From contig SUGL01000031.1 of the NCBI GenBank assembly GCA_004963905.1, forward strand, positions 1 to 64,000: a stretch of DNA of 64,000 nt. The letters are read 5' to 3'. A program made the position numbers and the translations under genes. Shown here piece by piece: positions 48,829 to 57,704 of this stretch. How positions within the stretch are numbered: the first letter of the stretch is position 1; each line of letters begins with the position of its first letter. The DNA is from Mesorhizobium sp. (GTDB lineage Bacteria > Pseudomonadota > Alphaproteobacteria > Rhizobiales > Rhizobiaceae). A model generated the notes under the pieces. It was not told the DNA's origin and made no database searches. It saw only the letters and a list, made by a program, of their open reading frames with translations.

Positions 48829-51468
48829 ATGATTGTCGACCAGCAGCTGCACGGATATCGCAACGGACACGAGCTTCTGTCTGGGACCATTCGGCTGCCT
48901 GCCCGAGATCAGGATCTCGTCGACCGCCTCTCCGACATCGCCGGCCCCATAGGCCCCGGCGAAAAGTTCGCGCCTTATCTCACATGCTACCCGCTTCCGA
49001 GCGGCTCCCACTACATCGTGGCGCGGACTTGGCTGGACCTGACCGCGCCGAGGGCCGGATGTGTGCGCACACGTTCTCTAATCGTCGCCATGTCCGACTG
49101 GACCGGCCTCGCCGGTCCTGCCTCGCTCGCCCGAGTGGCCACGGAGGCCGGTCCGACCGATCCCGGCCGTCAGCTGATGCTCGAGCCGTCGCTCGCCCCG
49201 CCGCTTCCACCGGTGGAAGGGCCCGGCGTCGAACTTATCGAGGCGCTGTTCCTCGAGGACAGCGTTCCGGTTGCTGTCTTCGGCGCCCCTGCTCCCGAGC
49301 TCCTCGCGCTCCGCTTCCTGACCGCGATCTGGCCGTCGATGCGTCGCCGATTCACGGTTTCGACCTTCTGCAATTCCCCCCGGACCATCGCGAAGCGCAG
49401 CTTCGACCTCGTCTTCGCGCCGGTCAGCGCCCGATCGCGCTTCTCCGACTGGAAGGGGCGCCGTATCGACGGGACGCGAAAGAGCGCGTCGCGCCACCCC
49501 TGGTCGGCGCGGATCGAGACCGAGGTGCTCCGCGCACCCCATCCGTCGCTACTCGGTCTAGACGTTTTCGGCGAGATGGCTGGCGACGAGCAGGGCAGCC
49601 AGGAGACGCTCCGACTATCCCTTCTCTGGGAGGAGCTTGCCGGCAAGATCGACACCGAGCCCCATGCGGCGCTCGGGCTGCTCGACATCGCCAATACCCG
49701 TCCTGCGAGACGCGCCGAACTGGTCGAGCGACTCACACCGGCGCTGGCGGCCGCCGCGAATAGCGCCGCGTCGCGCATGCCCCCAGCCGACGCTTGGCGC
49801 TTCCTCCAGGTCCTGATCGGAAAGCTCGGGCAGACGCGCTGGCAGCTCTCGCTCGCCCGCTCGGTCAGATCGACTACCACCGCGCTCGCCACCCGCACCC
49901 CACTCGACGCCGTCGCCGCCGTCCCCGTCCTCCTGCGCGAGAGCGGCGGCGACTTCCTGCTAGGCGGGCTTGCCAACGGTCTTGCCAGGGCGAAGCCCTT
50001 TCATCCGATAGCCGAGGCGCTCGCCGGCCTCCCGCCGCTCGATCTCCTCAAAGTGATGTTGGGCGCACAGGATCTCGCCGCTGCCGCCTTTCGCGAAGAC
50101 GCCGGCCTAGAGTCGCCGCTCGCCACGGGCATCGAGCATGCCCGGACCGGCGAACGGGCCGAGGCCTTCCGTCGCTTTCCGCGGCATCTTCTCGCGGATC
50201 GTCACGCCGAGGTCCTGCACGCGCTGCTCGTCGATGCGTCCGCCGACATCGTTGTCGCCGAGACGCGCCGCCTCGCCGGTGGAAACGCCCTGCAGCAAGC
50301 CGCCCTCAACGACGTCGTCGTCGAAGCCGCCCGCCTTAGCGGCGCCGTCCGGGCCGTCCGGGACATCGCGGTCAGCGCGCCCCACAGCGCCCCCGCGAAC
50401 CGGATGCTCCGGGACCTCCTCGAGCCTACCCCTGGCGACGTCGACTGGATCGTCTCCCTCCCGGTCTCCGATCCGCGCAAGTCCGCCTTCCTTGTCGACG
50501 TCCTCTCCTCCGCATCCCAGGAGCAATTGCGTTCCATCGTCGCGCGCACCGGTGTTCTGGCCAGGATCGTGCCGATTCTGGGCACGATTCCGAGTGACAC
50601 CGAACTCCTCGCCCGGATCGCCGAGACGGTTCCGCTTGCAGCCGAGGAGTTGATCCCGCTCGTTGCGCAGCTGCTGCCGTCGTTGACTGGGAAACGTGGC
50701 AGCGCCCTCGCTGCACGCGCGCTCGACAAGGCTCTTAGTCGAGATTTCGGAGCCGATCGCGACAAAACGATCGCCGCCCTCCTCGATCGTTCCGGCCGGG
50801 AACTCTATGCCGCCGACGCTTTTCGCACCGGCCTTGCCACCGGCGTTCCTGCCGCGCTGGCCAGCCACAACCTCGTCCTTTTCGATTCCTCCGCCCCGGA
50901 GACCCGTGGCGCCTTCCTCCGAATCCCGGAAGTTCTCGCCGAGACGATCATGGCCCGCCGCGTCCTCGACCTTTCCTATCAGGCCGCGGAAGCAGCCGGC
51001 CGCATCCTCTGGGACTCCGCCAAGGTCAACAACCGCGGCTACATCCGTGCGAGCGCTGCGCTGCTTCGTTTCGTCATGCACGAGCGCGGCATGTCCGCAT
51101 CCCCGATTGTCGCCGCCGTGTTCCCCTCCGTCTACCGCGAGCTCCAACAGGATAGCATCCCGGACTTTCTCTCAATCGTCTTCCTCTTCATGGACTGGGA
51201 TCGCTGCAAGATCGCCCGCCGCGATCTCGCCGAAACCCTCCTGTCATCGAAATGGCGGCCCCGCGACATCGCCCTCGCTGCCGCAAGAGCGGGCGATCCC
51301 GAACGCATCCTGCGCAACGTCGCGAGAAGACCAGGCGGTCAGGCCGCGATCGCGTCGATGGAAAAGGAACTCGGATCCATTGCCGATCCATGGCGGGCGC
51401 AGGTTCGGAAAGCGATCAAGGACGCGAAGGGTGATGGTCTGCCGGCTAAGCTGCCTTTCGACATCTAG
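48829..51468 (+). CDS. large GTPase-associated protein (GAP1-like)
   Basis: 879 residues. I chose ATG 48829, giving MIVDQQLHGYRNGHELLSGT, which matches the opening of the 'GTPase-associated protein 1' N-terminal domain (GAP1-N1) found beside paired GTPases. Residues ~1-270 form an alpha/beta domain (IVARTWLDLTAPRAGCVRTR, FTVSTFCNSPRTIAKRSFDL). The remaining ~600 are Ala/Leu/Arg-rich helical repeats, presumably a scaffold (SIVFLFMDWDRCKIARRDLA near the end). No enzymatic motif is evident. Last gene of the operon. It probably docks the GTPases or recognises the invading agent. Confidence 0.75.
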   Translation: MIVDQQLHGYRNGHELLSGTIRLPARDQDLVDRLSDIAGPIGPGEKFAPYLTCYPLPSGSHYIVARTWLDLTAPRAGCVRTRSLIVAMSDWTGLAGPASLARVATEAGPTDPGRQLMLEPSLAPPLPPVEGPGVELIEALFLEDSVPVAVFGAPAPELLALRFLTAIWPSMRRRFTVSTFCNSPRTIAKRSFDLVFAPVSARSRFSDWKGRRIDGTRKSASRHPWSARIETEVLRAPHPSLLGLDVFGEMAGDEQGSQETLRLSLLWEELAGKIDTEPHAALGLLDIANTRPARRAELVERLTPALAAAANSAASRMPPADAWRFLQVLIGKLGQTRWQLSLARSVRSTTTALATRTPLDAVAAVPVLLRESGGDFLLGGLANGLARAKPFHPIAEALAGLPPLDLLKVMLGAQDLAAAAFREDAGLESPLATGIEHARTGERAEAFRRFPRHLLADRHAEVLHALLVDASADIVVAETRRLAGGNALQQAALNDVVVEAARLSGAVRAVRDIAVSAPHSAPANRMLRDLLEPTPGDVDWIVSLPVSDPRKSAFLVDVLSSASQEQLRSIVARTGVLARIVPILGTIPSDTELLARIAETVPLAAEELIPLVAQLLPSLTGKRGSALAARALDKALSRDFGADRDKTIAALLDRSGRELYAADAFRTGLATGVPAALASHNLVLFDSSAPETRGAFLRIPEVLAETIMARRVLDLSYQAAEAAGRILWDSAKVNNRGYIRASAALLRFVMHERGMSASPIVAAVFPSVYRELQQDSIPDFLSIVFLFMDWDRCKIARRDLAETLLSSKWRPRDIALAAARAGDPERILRNVARRPGGQAAIASMEKELGSIADPWRAQVRKAIKDAKGDGLPAKLPFDI

Positions 51469-51829
51469 CACCAATCGTGGCCGGCAGACCGACATAAGGT
51501 TCCGACGACCAATAGCCTAAGCCGACCATAGACACGTATGGCAGCTTCTGGGGTCGGCGATTTCGCCGATGAACGACAATCTGGCGCATTGCGGTCCGGC
51601 AGCCTTGGCCCGAAAGCTGACCGGCAGCTGTGGGTGGGTGGTGATGTAAGTGGATAAGAGCGGTCACCACGGCGACCCGAACTTTTTACCCAATTCATGA
51701 GGTCGTGGGGACGCCCACATGGGTGACCGCCTGCTGAATAGCGGTTATTAATCAATTCCTTAGTGGTACTTAACCTCACCTTAATCATAAATGGCGCGTT
51801 ATTACCTGAATTGCGGGGGCACAATATTT
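51469..51829. other. intergenic region with probable restriction-modification promoter
   Basis: No gene. The last ~50 bases before the nuclease are AT-rich (GGTTATTAATCAATTCC and following TTAATCATAA) against a GC-rich background, fitting a promoter for the nuclease-methyltransferase pair. Confidence 0.4.
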
Positions 51830-52399
51830 ATGGGCGAACGTCATCGGGAAGAGGTTCTAAATACAGTTCTCGCAGCCTGCTTGGGGCGACGCGGTGTTGA
51901 CGCTGATCCTGAGACAATTCTTCAGAAGGGCCGATCCAGGCCAGATGTGATGGCAGTAATGCGCGGGCTGCGCTGCGCTGTCGAAGGTAAAGTAGCCGAC
52001 ACCCCGAACGCCGACCTTGTTGTTCTTGCCCAGGCTAAAAGTCGTGTGGATCAAGGCGTTGCTCATCTAGCCATCGCGGTGGTTTATCCCACGTATATAC
52101 GCTCTGTTCAATTCAGCCGATTGCCCCAAGAGCTTGGCTCTGCATCCCTCAAATTTTCGGTACTCACAGATGCTGACAACGCAACTTGGCATCACGGGAG
52201 CGTCAATGAAATTCTTGCCGAGTTGCGACGCGCGCACGATGTGATCGTGCGCGACGACGTGCTGCAACAGGCAGTCGATACCCTGAACATTGGGCTAGCT
52301 GAGGTATCTAGTGCTCTACTCGACAGCGGTGCGACGTGCGACCGCTTGATTAAGTTGCTCGGGATAGGGACCAAGGGGCATGCCGAAACTACCGTTTGA
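51830..52399 (+). CDS. PD-(D/E)XK-type restriction nuclease subunit
   Basis: 189 residues from ATG 51830; an in-frame ATG at 51791 is an alternative start. The catalytic motif is readable: D39 in GRSRPDVMAVM, then E52 and K54 in AVEGKVAD, giving PD-x(12)-ExK. A helical C-terminus follows. It overlaps the methyltransferase gene by 20 bases, the standard arrangement of a compact restriction-modification unit. Small stand-alone nucleases paired with large N6-methylases resemble type II or unusual type I-like systems. The recognition site is unknown. Confidence 0.75.
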   Translation: MGERHREEVLNTVLAACLGRRGVDADPETILQKGRSRPDVMAVMRGLRCAVEGKVADTPNADLVVLAQAKSRVDQGVAHLAIAVVYPTYIRSVQFSRLPQELGSASLKFSVLTDADNATWHHGSVNEILAELRRAHDVIVRDDVLQQAVDTLNIGLAEVSSALLDSGATCDRLIKLLGIGTKGHAETTV

Positions 52400-54755
52400 G
52401 TATCGTCGGCGCGAGACAACCGCAAAGCTCTCAGCATTGATGCTGGCCAACGCGTTCATATTTCAGGAGCAACTGTCCGCCCTTGAAGAGAAGGTTTTGC
52501 CAATCAGATCATTCCTGCAAAGGCGTGACTTCATAGGCGAGACGGCACAGCACTGGGAGATGATAATCAGTGAAATCAACTACGTGCCAATTTTTAAGGT
52601 AGCGCGTGAAATTCTGCTGTCCATGCCGTCAAATCCAGACAGCGACGCCGCCATAAGACACTTGGCAAATCGCGCGCTTGAAATTGTATCTAAAAAGGCA
52701 GCGTTGCGGCACGACTTGATGGGTCGAATCTATCATCTGTTGCTGCTTGACGCAAAATATCTGGGAACCTATTACACGTCGGTTCCTGCCGCTACTCTTC
52801 TGCTGAAACTAACGTTGAGCATAGACAGATGGCACGACAAAGACTGGTCTGACCCGCAGACCTTGAGGCGATTTCGCATCGCGGACTTGGCCTGTGGCAC
52901 CGGCACGCTGTTGATGGCAGCTAGCCAAGCGCTCACCGACAATTTCATCAAGTTTAGAATGAGCAAGGATGAGCAAGTTAACGATGAATCGCTTCGAGAT
53001 CTACATAAGCTGATTATCGAAGAAATGTTGTATGGCTATGACGTATTGCCGTCCGCCGTCCACTTAACCGCATCGACGCTTGCGATGCTCGCTCCAGAAA
53101 CTTGTTTTCGCAATATGCATCTATACTCCCTTCCAATGGGCAGAATGCAAACGGGTCAGGTGTACCTTGGAAGCATCGACTACATCTCGGCAGACACAAT
53201 CCGAACCCAACTCGACCTCATGACGAGCGGTGGTGGTGCTGAGCAAGTCGGCAAGGAAACCTACCAATCTTCGGCACCGCTGCCGTCATTGGATTTATGC
53301 GTAATGAACCCGCCGTTCGTTCGCAGCGTTGGTGGGAATTTGCTCTTCGGATCACTCCCGGACGAGCGTGGGGAAATGCAGGAAGAACTGGCGCGGCGCG
53401 TCAAGACCTCCAAACTGGCTGCATCGTCCACAGCGGGCCTGGGGAGCGTTTTCACGGCCGTCGCCGACAAACACCTGAAAGATGGCGGAAGGATCGCCTT
53501 GGTCCTGCCTGCGGCCCTAGCAACTGGCGTCGCATGGGAAAAGACGCGCGATTTGTTCCGACACGGCTATGTGCTTGAAACAGTCGTCGCAAGCCATGAC
53601 CCTACTAGGTGGAATTTTTCGGAAAACACCGACCTGAGCGAGATACTGCTGATTGCGCGCAAGCGAAATGGGCAGTCGGAATCCGACCAGATGATGGCAG
53701 GCCACACAACTCAATTTATCAATCTGTGGCAGAATCCAAAGAACAGCGCTCATGCTCTCGCCCTGGGCGAGGAAATATTGCGTGGAGCGCCAGCGCCTGT
53801 CGGCACATCGGCGAAGCCGGTCCACGGCTTGTCTGAAATCATCATCGGGGCTCAGAAATACGGCGAGACTCTTGAAATCCCATGGGGCGATGTACGGCAA
53901 AGTCCGTGGATAGGATGTTCATTCGCTCAAACAAATCTCGTCCGGACAGCATGGATGCTTCGGCGGGGCTATCTTTATCGACCGGGTCGGAATGAGTCGG
54001 TTGAGGTTCCAATTCAAGCCCTTAGGGAAATTGCCTCTCTCGGCCCAGACCGCCGTGATATTGCCGATGGCTTTACTGTTTCTAACTCTCACACACCATT
54101 TCCGGCACTCATTGGCCACAGCGGCGAATTGATCCGCACCATTGAAACCCTGCCGAACAAGTGGCTCGCGCCGCGTACCTCCCCTGCCAAAGGAAGACCA
54201 GCGCGCGATATCGGCCTTCTGTGGCCTCGCGCTGGCACTGTGATGATAGCCGAGCGTTCCAGACTGAATACTCAAAGGGCGTTGGCTGTGCGACTACCTG
54301 AGCGCGGGCTGTCGAATGTCTGGTGGCCAGTTAGGTTACACAGTGAAGATGAGCGTGCTGAGAAGGTCATTGCGATGTGGCTCAACTCAACACTTGGGCT
54401 TCTCACCTTGATAGCACATCGGGTCCCGACGGAAGGCTCGTGGGTACAGTTCAAAAAACCCACTATTGAGAACCTTCCAATTTTGGATGTAAGGGCTCTT
54501 TCCGAGCGACAACTCGCACAGCTGGCCGGTTCTTACGAAAAACTCGCCTCAATGGATTTAAGAACTATCCCTAATATGGCGGATGATCCGGTCCGAAAGG
54601 CGGTGGATGAGGCTTTCTCCAAGGTCTTGGGCTTGCCACACCTGGATAGCCTTCGCGCTGAATTAGCCGCCGAACCCGTCATCTGCAACAGGGCGCTCGG
54701 ATTTGAAGTCACCGCGCCCGCCATCGAAGATCAACTGCAATTCGAACTTATCTAA
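52380..54755 (+). CDS. N6-adenine DNA methyltransferase with built-in specificity region
   Basis: 791 residues. A helical N-terminus precedes LGTYYTSVPAATLLL. SAM-binding motif I is ADLACGTGTLLMAA (168-181), and catalytic motif IV is NPPF (310-313), giving N6-adenine methylation. Residues ~480-760 look like a target-recognition part (GAQKYGETLEIPWGDVRQS, NVWWPVRLHSEDERAEKVIA, MWLNSTLGLL). Length and layout resemble type IIG/BREX-like methylases without the fused nuclease, which is supplied by the upstream gene. Base composition is lower in GC than the GTPase operon, suggesting separate acquisition. Confidence 0.88.
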   Translation: MPKLPFEYRRRETTAKLSALMLANAFIFQEQLSALEEKVLPIRSFLQRRDFIGETAQHWEMIISEINYVPIFKVAREILLSMPSNPDSDAAIRHLANRALEIVSKKAALRHDLMGRIYHLLLLDAKYLGTYYTSVPAATLLLKLTLSIDRWHDKDWSDPQTLRRFRIADLACGTGTLLMAASQALTDNFIKFRMSKDEQVNDESLRDLHKLIIEEMLYGYDVLPSAVHLTASTLAMLAPETCFRNMHLYSLPMGRMQTGQVYLGSIDYISADTIRTQLDLMTSGGGAEQVGKETYQSSAPLPSLDLCVMNPPFVRSVGGNLLFGSLPDERGEMQEELARRVKTSKLAASSTAGLGSVFTAVADKHLKDGGRIALVLPAALATGVAWEKTRDLFRHGYVLETVVASHDPTRWNFSENTDLSEILLIARKRNGQSESDQMMAGHTTQFINLWQNPKNSAHALALGEEILRGAPAPVGTSAKPVHGLSEIIIGAQKYGETLEIPWGDVRQSPWIGCSFAQTNLVRTAWMLRRGYLYRPGRNESVEVPIQALREIASLGPDRRDIADGFTVSNSHTPFPALIGHSGELIRTIETLPNKWLAPRTSPAKGRPARDIGLLWPRAGTVMIAERSRLNTQRALAVRLPERGLSNVWWPVRLHSEDERAEKVIAMWLNSTLGLLTLIAHRVPTEGSWVQFKKPTIENLPILDVRALSERQLAQLAGSYEKLASMDLRTIPNMADDPVRKAVDEAFSKVLGLPHLDSLRAELAAEPVICNRALGFEVTAPAIEDQLQFELI

Positions 54756-54910
54756 TATCACCTCGCGTTCCGCAGCCAATAGCCAGCCCATGCCCAGCTC
54801 GGATTGATTGACTGGCACCGCGTTTATGTCCTGCTTATTGGCTAAGGCAAGTTCGGGCTCAACGGCACATGGGCGCATTGCCGACAGGCAGTTTAGGGCC
54901 GGAGAACGAA

Positions 54911-54923
54911 CCCGCTATGCGGG
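54911..54923 (+). terminator. short hairpin after the methyltransferase gene
   Basis: CCCGC (54911-54915) pairs with GCGGG (54919-54923) around TAT. No T-run. It may also mark the left flank of the IS91-family element. Confidence 0.35.
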
Positions 54924-55031
54924 ATGGGCGCGTGGGGTGAGGTAGAGATCAAGAACCGGTCGTCGCACCCGCATTGAGCGAGGTTCGGCGGCGGCAGAGC
55001 ATCAAGGGCTTCTTCAACAAGGAGCCCGACC

Positions 55032-55937
55032 ATGACCTATCCTGCTCTCGATGCACCAATCAGTCCGTTGCGTCAGCGGCTGATCGACGACATGAACATG
55101 CGGCGTTTCTCACAGGAGACGCAGCGCAACTATCTCCGCGACATCGGACGCCTGGCGACGTTCCTCGGCCGGTCGCCGGATACAGCGACAACCGACGACC
55201 TGCGCCGGTTCCAGATCGAGCAGCAGGACGACGGTGTTCCAGTGCCGACGATGAACAGCATCGTGTCGGCGCTGCGCTTCTTCTTCACGCATACGGCCGA
55301 TCGTCCCGATCTGGCGCGCAAGCTCGTTCGTCTGGCGCACCCGCGCAAGCTGCCGGTGGTGCTGAGCCGCGACGAGGTTGCCCGTCTGCTCAACGCCACC
55401 ACCTGCCTCAAGCACCAGGCCGCACTGTCGGTCGCCTATGGCGCGGGCTTGCGCGTCGCCGAGGTCTCGGCGCTGAAGGTCGGCGACATCGACAGCGAGC
55501 GCATGCTGATCCGGGTCGAGCGCGGCAAGGGCGGGCGGTATCGCAACGCCATGCTGTCACAAGACCTGCTCTTGCTGCTGCGTCAGTGGTGGAAGGTCGG
55601 ACGCCAGCAGGGCGTGATGCATCGCGACGGCTGGCTGTTTCCGGGGCAGCATGCGATGAAGCCCATCAGCACCCGCCAGCTTTATCGCGTGGTCGTCGAG
55701 GCAGCGCAGGCCGCCGACATCGCCAAGCGGGTCGGACCGCACACGCTGCGTCACAGCTTCGCCACCCACCTGCTGGAGGACGGCACGGACATCCGGATCA
55801 TCCAGGTCCTGCTCGGGCACGCCAAGCTAAATAGCACCGCCTTCTACACCAAGGTCGCGACCCGCACGGTGCGCACGGTCACGAGCCCGCTCGACAAGCT
55901 CGGCCTGTTCAAGGGAGAAGTATCACCCGACGGCTGA
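55032..55937 (+). CDS. tyrosine recombinase of an IS91-family element
   Basis: 301 residues. The N-terminal core-binding domain is RLIDDMNMRRFSQETQRNYL. The catalytic residues are Arg in YGAGLRVAEVSAL, Lys in VERGKGGRYRNAML, His-Arg in GPHTLRHSFATHLL, His in LLGHAKLNSTAFYTKV and the Tyr in that same motif. It is a full-length XerC/D-like integrase, often found directly upstream of IS91-type transposases, where it may resolve intermediates. Confidence 0.92.
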   Translation: MTYPALDAPISPLRQRLIDDMNMRRFSQETQRNYLRDIGRLATFLGRSPDTATTDDLRRFQIEQQDDGVPVPTMNSIVSALRFFFTHTADRPDLARKLVRLAHPRKLPVVLSRDEVARLLNATTCLKHQAALSVAYGAGLRVAEVSALKVGDIDSERMLIRVERGKGGRYRNAMLSQDLLLLLRQWWKVGRQQGVMHRDGWLFPGQHAMKPISTRQLYRVVVEAAQAADIAKRVGPHTLRHSFATHLLEDGTDIRIIQVLLGHAKLNSTAFYTKVATRTVRTVTSPLDKLGLFKGEVSPDG

Positions 55938-55940
55938 GCC

Positions 55941-57134
55941 GTGCGCGCCTCGCTCGAGGTCGCCGACATCTTCCGTGCTGCTGGTTCTGTTTACCGGGCC
56001 GCCCATGCCGGGCATCTGAGCCTCGCCCAGCTCAAGGTGATGTCGGCGATCGAGCACTGCCGCACCGCGGCCCTTGGCGGTCACGTCGAGGCCTGCGAGG
56101 ACTGCGGCCAGTGGCGCATCGCCTACAACTCCTGCCGCAACCGGCACTGTCCGAAGTGCCAGGGTGCGGCCGCACGTACATGGCTCGCCGAGCGGGAAGC
56201 CGACCTGCTGCCGGTCGGCTACTTCCACGTCGTGTTCACGCTGCCCGGCGAGGTCGCCGACATCGCGCTCCAGAACAAGGCGCTCGTCTACGACCTGCTG
56301 TTCAAGGCGGCGTCGGAGACGATGCTGACGATTGCCGCCGATCCCAAGCACCTCGGCGCGAGCATCGGCATCACAGCCGTGCTCCACACCTGGGGTTCGG
56401 CGATGACGCACCATCCGCACGTGCACATGATCGTGCCAGGCGGCGGCATCGCGCCTGACGCGAGCCGCTGGATATCGTCGCGTCCGGCCTTCCTGCTGCC
56501 GGTGCGCGTACTCGGCAAGCTGTTCCGCCGCCTCTTCCTCACCCGTCTGGTCGCGCTGTACGACGCTGGCCGGCTCAGCTTCTTCGGATCGATGGCGCAC
56601 CTCACCGACCGGCGGGCATTCCTGCGCCACCTCGCTCCCGTCAGGAGGAAGCGCTGGGTGGTCTACGCCAAGGCACCGTTCGCCGGACCGGAAGCCGTAC
56701 TCGCCTACTTGTCGCGCTACACGCACCGGGTCGCGATCTCGAACCGCCGCCTGATCGCCTTCGAAGAGGCTGGCGTCACCTTCCGCTACAAGGATTATCG
56801 CCGCCCTGTCGCCGAGCGGCAGCAGGTCATGACACTCGCCACCGACGAGTTCATTCGTCGGTTCGTGCTGCACGTCCTGCCGCGCGGCTTCCATCGCATC
56901 CGCCACTACGGCTTGCTTGCCAGCGGCGCCCGCAAGGCTAGCCTCGCGCTTGCTCGCGAACTCCTGAACGTCACCGCACCGTCCGATGACGACACCACTG
57001 AGGAACCGGACGACTTCCACCCGCCATGCCCCTGCTGCGGCGGACGCATGATCGTCATCGAGACCTTCGAACGATGGAGGCAGCCGCGCGGACCGCCACA
57101 GGGTTCCCCGTCGACCGGGAGCAGCACGCCATGA
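55941..57134 (+). CDS. IS91-family HUH transposase
   Basis: 397 residues, GTG start at 55941. The N-terminal zinc-binding domain has C52, C55, C65, C70 and C73 (NSCRNRHCPKC). The HUH metal motif is THHPHVHMIVPGGG, and the catalytic Tyr lies in AYLSRYTHRVAISNRRL. A C-terminal zinc knuckle (PPCPCCGGRM) follows. It drives rolling-circle transposition, which can mobilise adjacent genes by one-ended events and is relevant to assembly of this defence island. From 57135 to 57704 no further gene is seen. Confidence 0.93.
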   Translation: MRASLEVADIFRAAGSVYRAAHAGHLSLAQLKVMSAIEHCRTAALGGHVEACEDCGQWRIAYNSCRNRHCPKCQGAAARTWLAEREADLLPVGYFHVVFTLPGEVADIALQNKALVYDLLFKAASETMLTIAADPKHLGASIGITAVLHTWGSAMTHHPHVHMIVPGGGIAPDASRWISSRPAFLLPVRVLGKLFRRLFLTRLVALYDAGRLSFFGSMAHLTDRRAFLRHLAPVRRKRWVVYAKAPFAGPEAVLAYLSRYTHRVAISNRRLIAFEEAGVTFRYKDYRRPVAERQQVMTLATDEFIRRFVLHVLPRGFHRIRHYGLLASGARKASLALARELLNVTAPSDDDTTEEPDDFHPPCPCCGGRMIVIETFERWRQPRGPPQGSPSTGSSTP

Positions 57135-57704
57135 CCCGGCATGGAATGGTTCAGCCTTCAGCTGCAGGCACTCAGCCTCCGGCAACGGATCGACGCACGT
57201 CTATGGTGATGATCGACGCCGACAAAGCCGCGCCCAGCCGCCGGCCGTCCCGACAACACCGCGCGGAGGCGCAACGAAGCGGTCTGTCTGCATTCATCCC
57301 GGCGCTTCCCGACGGCGGTCGCGCCATCGCCGACATCTGCCGAAAATCGAAATCCCCATAACCATCGACTGTGCCCCGCGGGTTCCTTCCTCGGGGACTT
57401 TCGTACGCCTGCCGGCGCCCGAAACTCTTCACGTTAGCGGAAAGTCCGGTTCCAGCGGGACGAACTGGAAAGCGGACAGAATTCTACTGATCGAGAGCAA
57501 GGGAGGAATGCGCTCGCGCTCAGCCCTGCAACGGCATCAGCATCTCAAAGTATGCGGATGTTGAGATACTTTAAACAGACACATTATTGCAGTGGCGCAC
57601 ATGGACCAAACCGGCCAGAATGCGATCAAGCAAGTTTACGCCGCCTAGCTTCCAACCGGCTCGGCGTGCACTGACAAAGCCACTTAGAGGATGCTGGCGG
57701 GCGC

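Larger units (their letters stand above)
55032..57396 (+). mobile_element. IS91-family element with accompanying integrase
   Basis: Two intact genes in series, a tyrosine recombinase and an IS91 HUH transposase, three bases apart, form the two-gene subtype of IS91. A hairpin at 57374-57378/57392-57396 (CCCCG with CGGGG) lies ~240 bp past the transposase and may be the replication-terminating end. The exact left end is not resolved. The element separates the restriction-modification unit from the ABC-ATPase system. Confidence 0.7.

Noticed and set aside
50107..51147. A 346-codon minus-strand frame inside the GAP1-like gene
   Set aside because: Gly/Arg/Asp-rich shadow of the plus-strand gene; no ribosome site and no family match.
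55923..57185. A 420-codon minus-strand frame opposite the IS91 transposase
   Set aside because: Shadow frame; the plus strand carries the HUH and zinc motifs.
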